Shown in pieces: positions 62,936-64,000 of a stretch of 64,000 bases of DNA (within the stretch, counting starts at the first letter, position 1; each line of letters starts with the position of its first letter). Under the pieces are notes generated by a model. It searched no databases. It was not told the origin of the DNA and was given only the letters and a program-made list of their open reading frames with translations. The DNA is from Paenibacillus sp. BK033. Its GTDB lineage: Bacteria > Bacillota > Bacilli > Paenibacillales > Paenibacillaceae. The DNA is taken from NCBI RefSeq assembly GCF_004345425.1, contig NZ_SLVP01000003.1:512393-576392 (forward strand), read 5' to 3'. A program made the translations under genes and the position numbers.

Positions 62936-63528
62936 CATTTTTTGATTTTACAAATGAAGAAAGGGTATTCAGGAAATGCTTCGTACAAATTCTTTTTTAC
63001 TAACTGATAACTCGATCGTTTTAAATAATCTTCTAACATCTCCAACGATGAGTACTTTAAGTTAGCCATGAACATAAGATATCCACCGATATTCAGTAAA
63101 TTAAAACACGAATTTAAACACCTTTCAAAATCTCCAGTCTCTTTGACTGCTGATCCGATTAAGGTTACAATATCAAATTTTTCATTAGTTATTTCATTAT
63201 CAAAAATACTTTTACATATCACCTTAGAAGGATTAGGATGACCTTCTCGAAGCTGTCTGTAAGCGAAGATTTCACAGATTTCTTTGTTAATATCAATACT
63301 TGTTAAGAGCCCTTTGCCTTTTAGCCAAAAGCCAAGGTAATCGTCCCAATCCCCTGTTCCAATCCCTACATTACATACCTTAATCCCATCAGTGACTGTA
63401 AATTCTTTTCTTACGTAATCCCTTGTAATCAATTCTGTGTGTATGCATTGTGGTGATGTGTTCCATTCACCAGCTTCGGGGTTTTTAAGCTCCAGGTAAT
63501 AGTTAAACAATTTATCATCCATATTCAT
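62935..63528 (-). CDS. Class I SAM-dependent methyltransferase
   Basis: A 197-residue protein with a Rossmann-type SAM site: motif I VCNVGIGTGDWDDYLG (about 47-62), the acidic end of strand 2 in LLTSIDINKEI (about 75) and FDIVTLIGSAVKE in the motif II region. The C-terminus (YEAFPEYPFFICKIKK) fits the NNMT/PNMT-like or generic methyltransferase-11 fold. The start MNMDD at 63528 has only a weak ribosome site. AT-rich like its neighbours. Substrate unknown. Confidence 0.78.
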   Translation of the reverse strand: MNMDDKLFNYYLELKNPEAGEWNTSPQCIHTELITRDYVRKEFTVTDGIKVCNVGIGTGDWDDYLGFWLKGKGLLTSIDINKEICEIFAYRQLREGHPNPSKVICKSIFDNEITNEKFDIVTLIGSAVKETGDFERCLNSCFNLLNIGGYLMFMANLKYSSLEMLEDYLKRSSYQLVKKNLYEAFPEYPFFICKIKK

Positions 63529-63599
63529 TGAGAAATGCCCCCACAAAAATCGGATATACATATTCTTTCAATACACTCTCTGATAAATCCTCCAGTTTA

Positions 63600-63694
63600 T
63601 TCAATTAACCTGCCCATTAGTTCAGCAAAAAGCAGCCGAGCTTTATATGCCGGCTGCTCACGTGTTGTTGATCTATCGTTCTCCGTTAACTCAA
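63600..63694. repeat. Composite palindromic repeat, copy 3 (includes terminator of the HEAT-repeat gene)
   Basis: Degenerate palindrome (63600-63624), hairpin AGCAGCCG / CGGCTGCT (63631-63638, 63651-63658), a 14-base spacer, then CTATCG-TTCTC-CGTTAACTCAA (63673-63694), which overlaps the stop codon of the upstream gene. On the minus strand the hairpin is followed by five T. Confidence 0.65.
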
Positions 63695-64000
63695 TTTTGT
63701 TCATCAATACTAACTGATAAAGTTGAGTAATGTGAGGAGTTAATCTGTTTTAAAACTTCCAATGCAGCAAGTTTTCGATACTTCATTCCTGTCTTCCAAG
63801 ATTCAAGTGCAAATTGTTCTGCATAACTTGATTCAATAATACCTAGTGCCAATAGTGCTCTTCTTTTTACATACTCGTCTGAGTCTTCATAATACTTAAC
63901 AATAATTTCTTCTGCTTCCGGCAATATCAATGCGATTTGCGAAAGGTAATGTGCCAGCTGCCATTTGGTTTCAACATCAGGATATGATACTCCCTGCTTC
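63691..64000 (-). CDS. HEAT-repeat-like protein, truncated by the window edge
   Basis: The C-terminal 102 codons of a larger gene whose start lies beyond the window. No start codon with a ribosome site is seen, and the frame stays open to the edge (Lys-Gln-Gly-Val-Ser at the boundary). Visible are two HEAT-like helical pairs: EAEEIIVKYYEDSDEYVKRR with ALLALGIIES, and AEQFALESWKTGMKYRKLAA with LEVLKQIN. Such repeats form scaffolds for protein binding, so no enzymatic role can be inferred. Confidence 0.7.
   Translation of the reverse strand, partial: KQGVSYPDVETKWQLAHYLSQIALILPEAEEIIVKYYEDSDEYVKRRALLALGIIESSYAEQFALESWKTGMKYRKLAALEVLKQINSSHYSTLSVSIDEQN

Overview
The window looks like chromosomal DNA of an endospore-forming Firmicute of the Paenibacillus type. 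It has roughly half GC content, strong AGGAGG-type ribosome binding sites, and several GTG/TTG starts. Spore genes are present (an alpha/beta SASP with a sigma-G promoter, the coat protein GerQ, a YjcZ-like micro-protein), as are genes of the futalosine route to menaquinone (mqnE and a UbiD-type decarboxylase). No rRNA, tRNA, CRISPR array, prophage or intact insertion sequence was seen. The species assignment is inference.

Layout. 0-9 kb: topB, a membrane-anchored metallophosphoesterase, a coiled-coil protein, and a complete Bce-type antimicrobial-peptide sensing and resistance module (response regulator, intramembrane kinase, ATPase, permease) with a recognisable operator. 9-14 kb: a secreted propeller protein followed by pstS-pstC-pstA but no pstB, then about 450 bp of nested inverted repeats. 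14-22 kb: Fe-S assembly (ErpA, NifU-like, YuzB), mqnE, an NDH-2-like flavoprotein, an SDR, a HEPN-domain protein, the menaquinone decarboxylase and ctaA (heme A synthase). 22-28 kb: thioredoxin, a large lipoprotein, a MurJ/SpoVB-type flippase, ThuA-like, DUF456 and HAD proteins. 28-32 kb: mntABCD manganese importer. 32-36 kb: a class B PBP, a membrane transglutaminase and a small membrane protein. 36-45 kb: MFS and AEC transporters, a toprim protein, Sco and CtaB (cytochrome oxidase assembly), gerQ, SASP, and trpS with a T-box leader. 45-53 kb: a histidine-rich permease pair, a sensorless chemoreceptor, a polysaccharide deacetylase, LysM-3D and CAP secreted proteins, and a TIM-barrel isomerase plus Gfo/Idh dehydrogenase pair. 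53-64 kb: accessory-looking genes, including a glucuronate isomerase-like enzyme divergent from an AraC regulator, an MBL hydrolase-TetR operon with two operator palindromes in its promoter, an epoxide-hydrolase-like lipoprotein, and an AT-rich end with a methyltransferase and a truncated HEAT-repeat gene.

Themes that connect genes: respiration (mqnE, the decarboxylase, ctaA, ctaB, Sco, NDH-2-like, Fe-S carriers), ion supply (pst, mnt, the His-rich permease), envelope work (PBP, flippase, deacetylase, LysM-3D, CAP) and sporulation.

The least explained material is non-coding. It comprises a three-copy composite palindromic repeat confined to 60.3-63.7 kb, a hairpin-rich segment with its own terminator at 60.53-60.84 kb, and nested inverted repeats downstream of pstA. 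I did not find a clearly novel multi-gene system. These non-coding structures and the pstB-less pst locus are the best leads.
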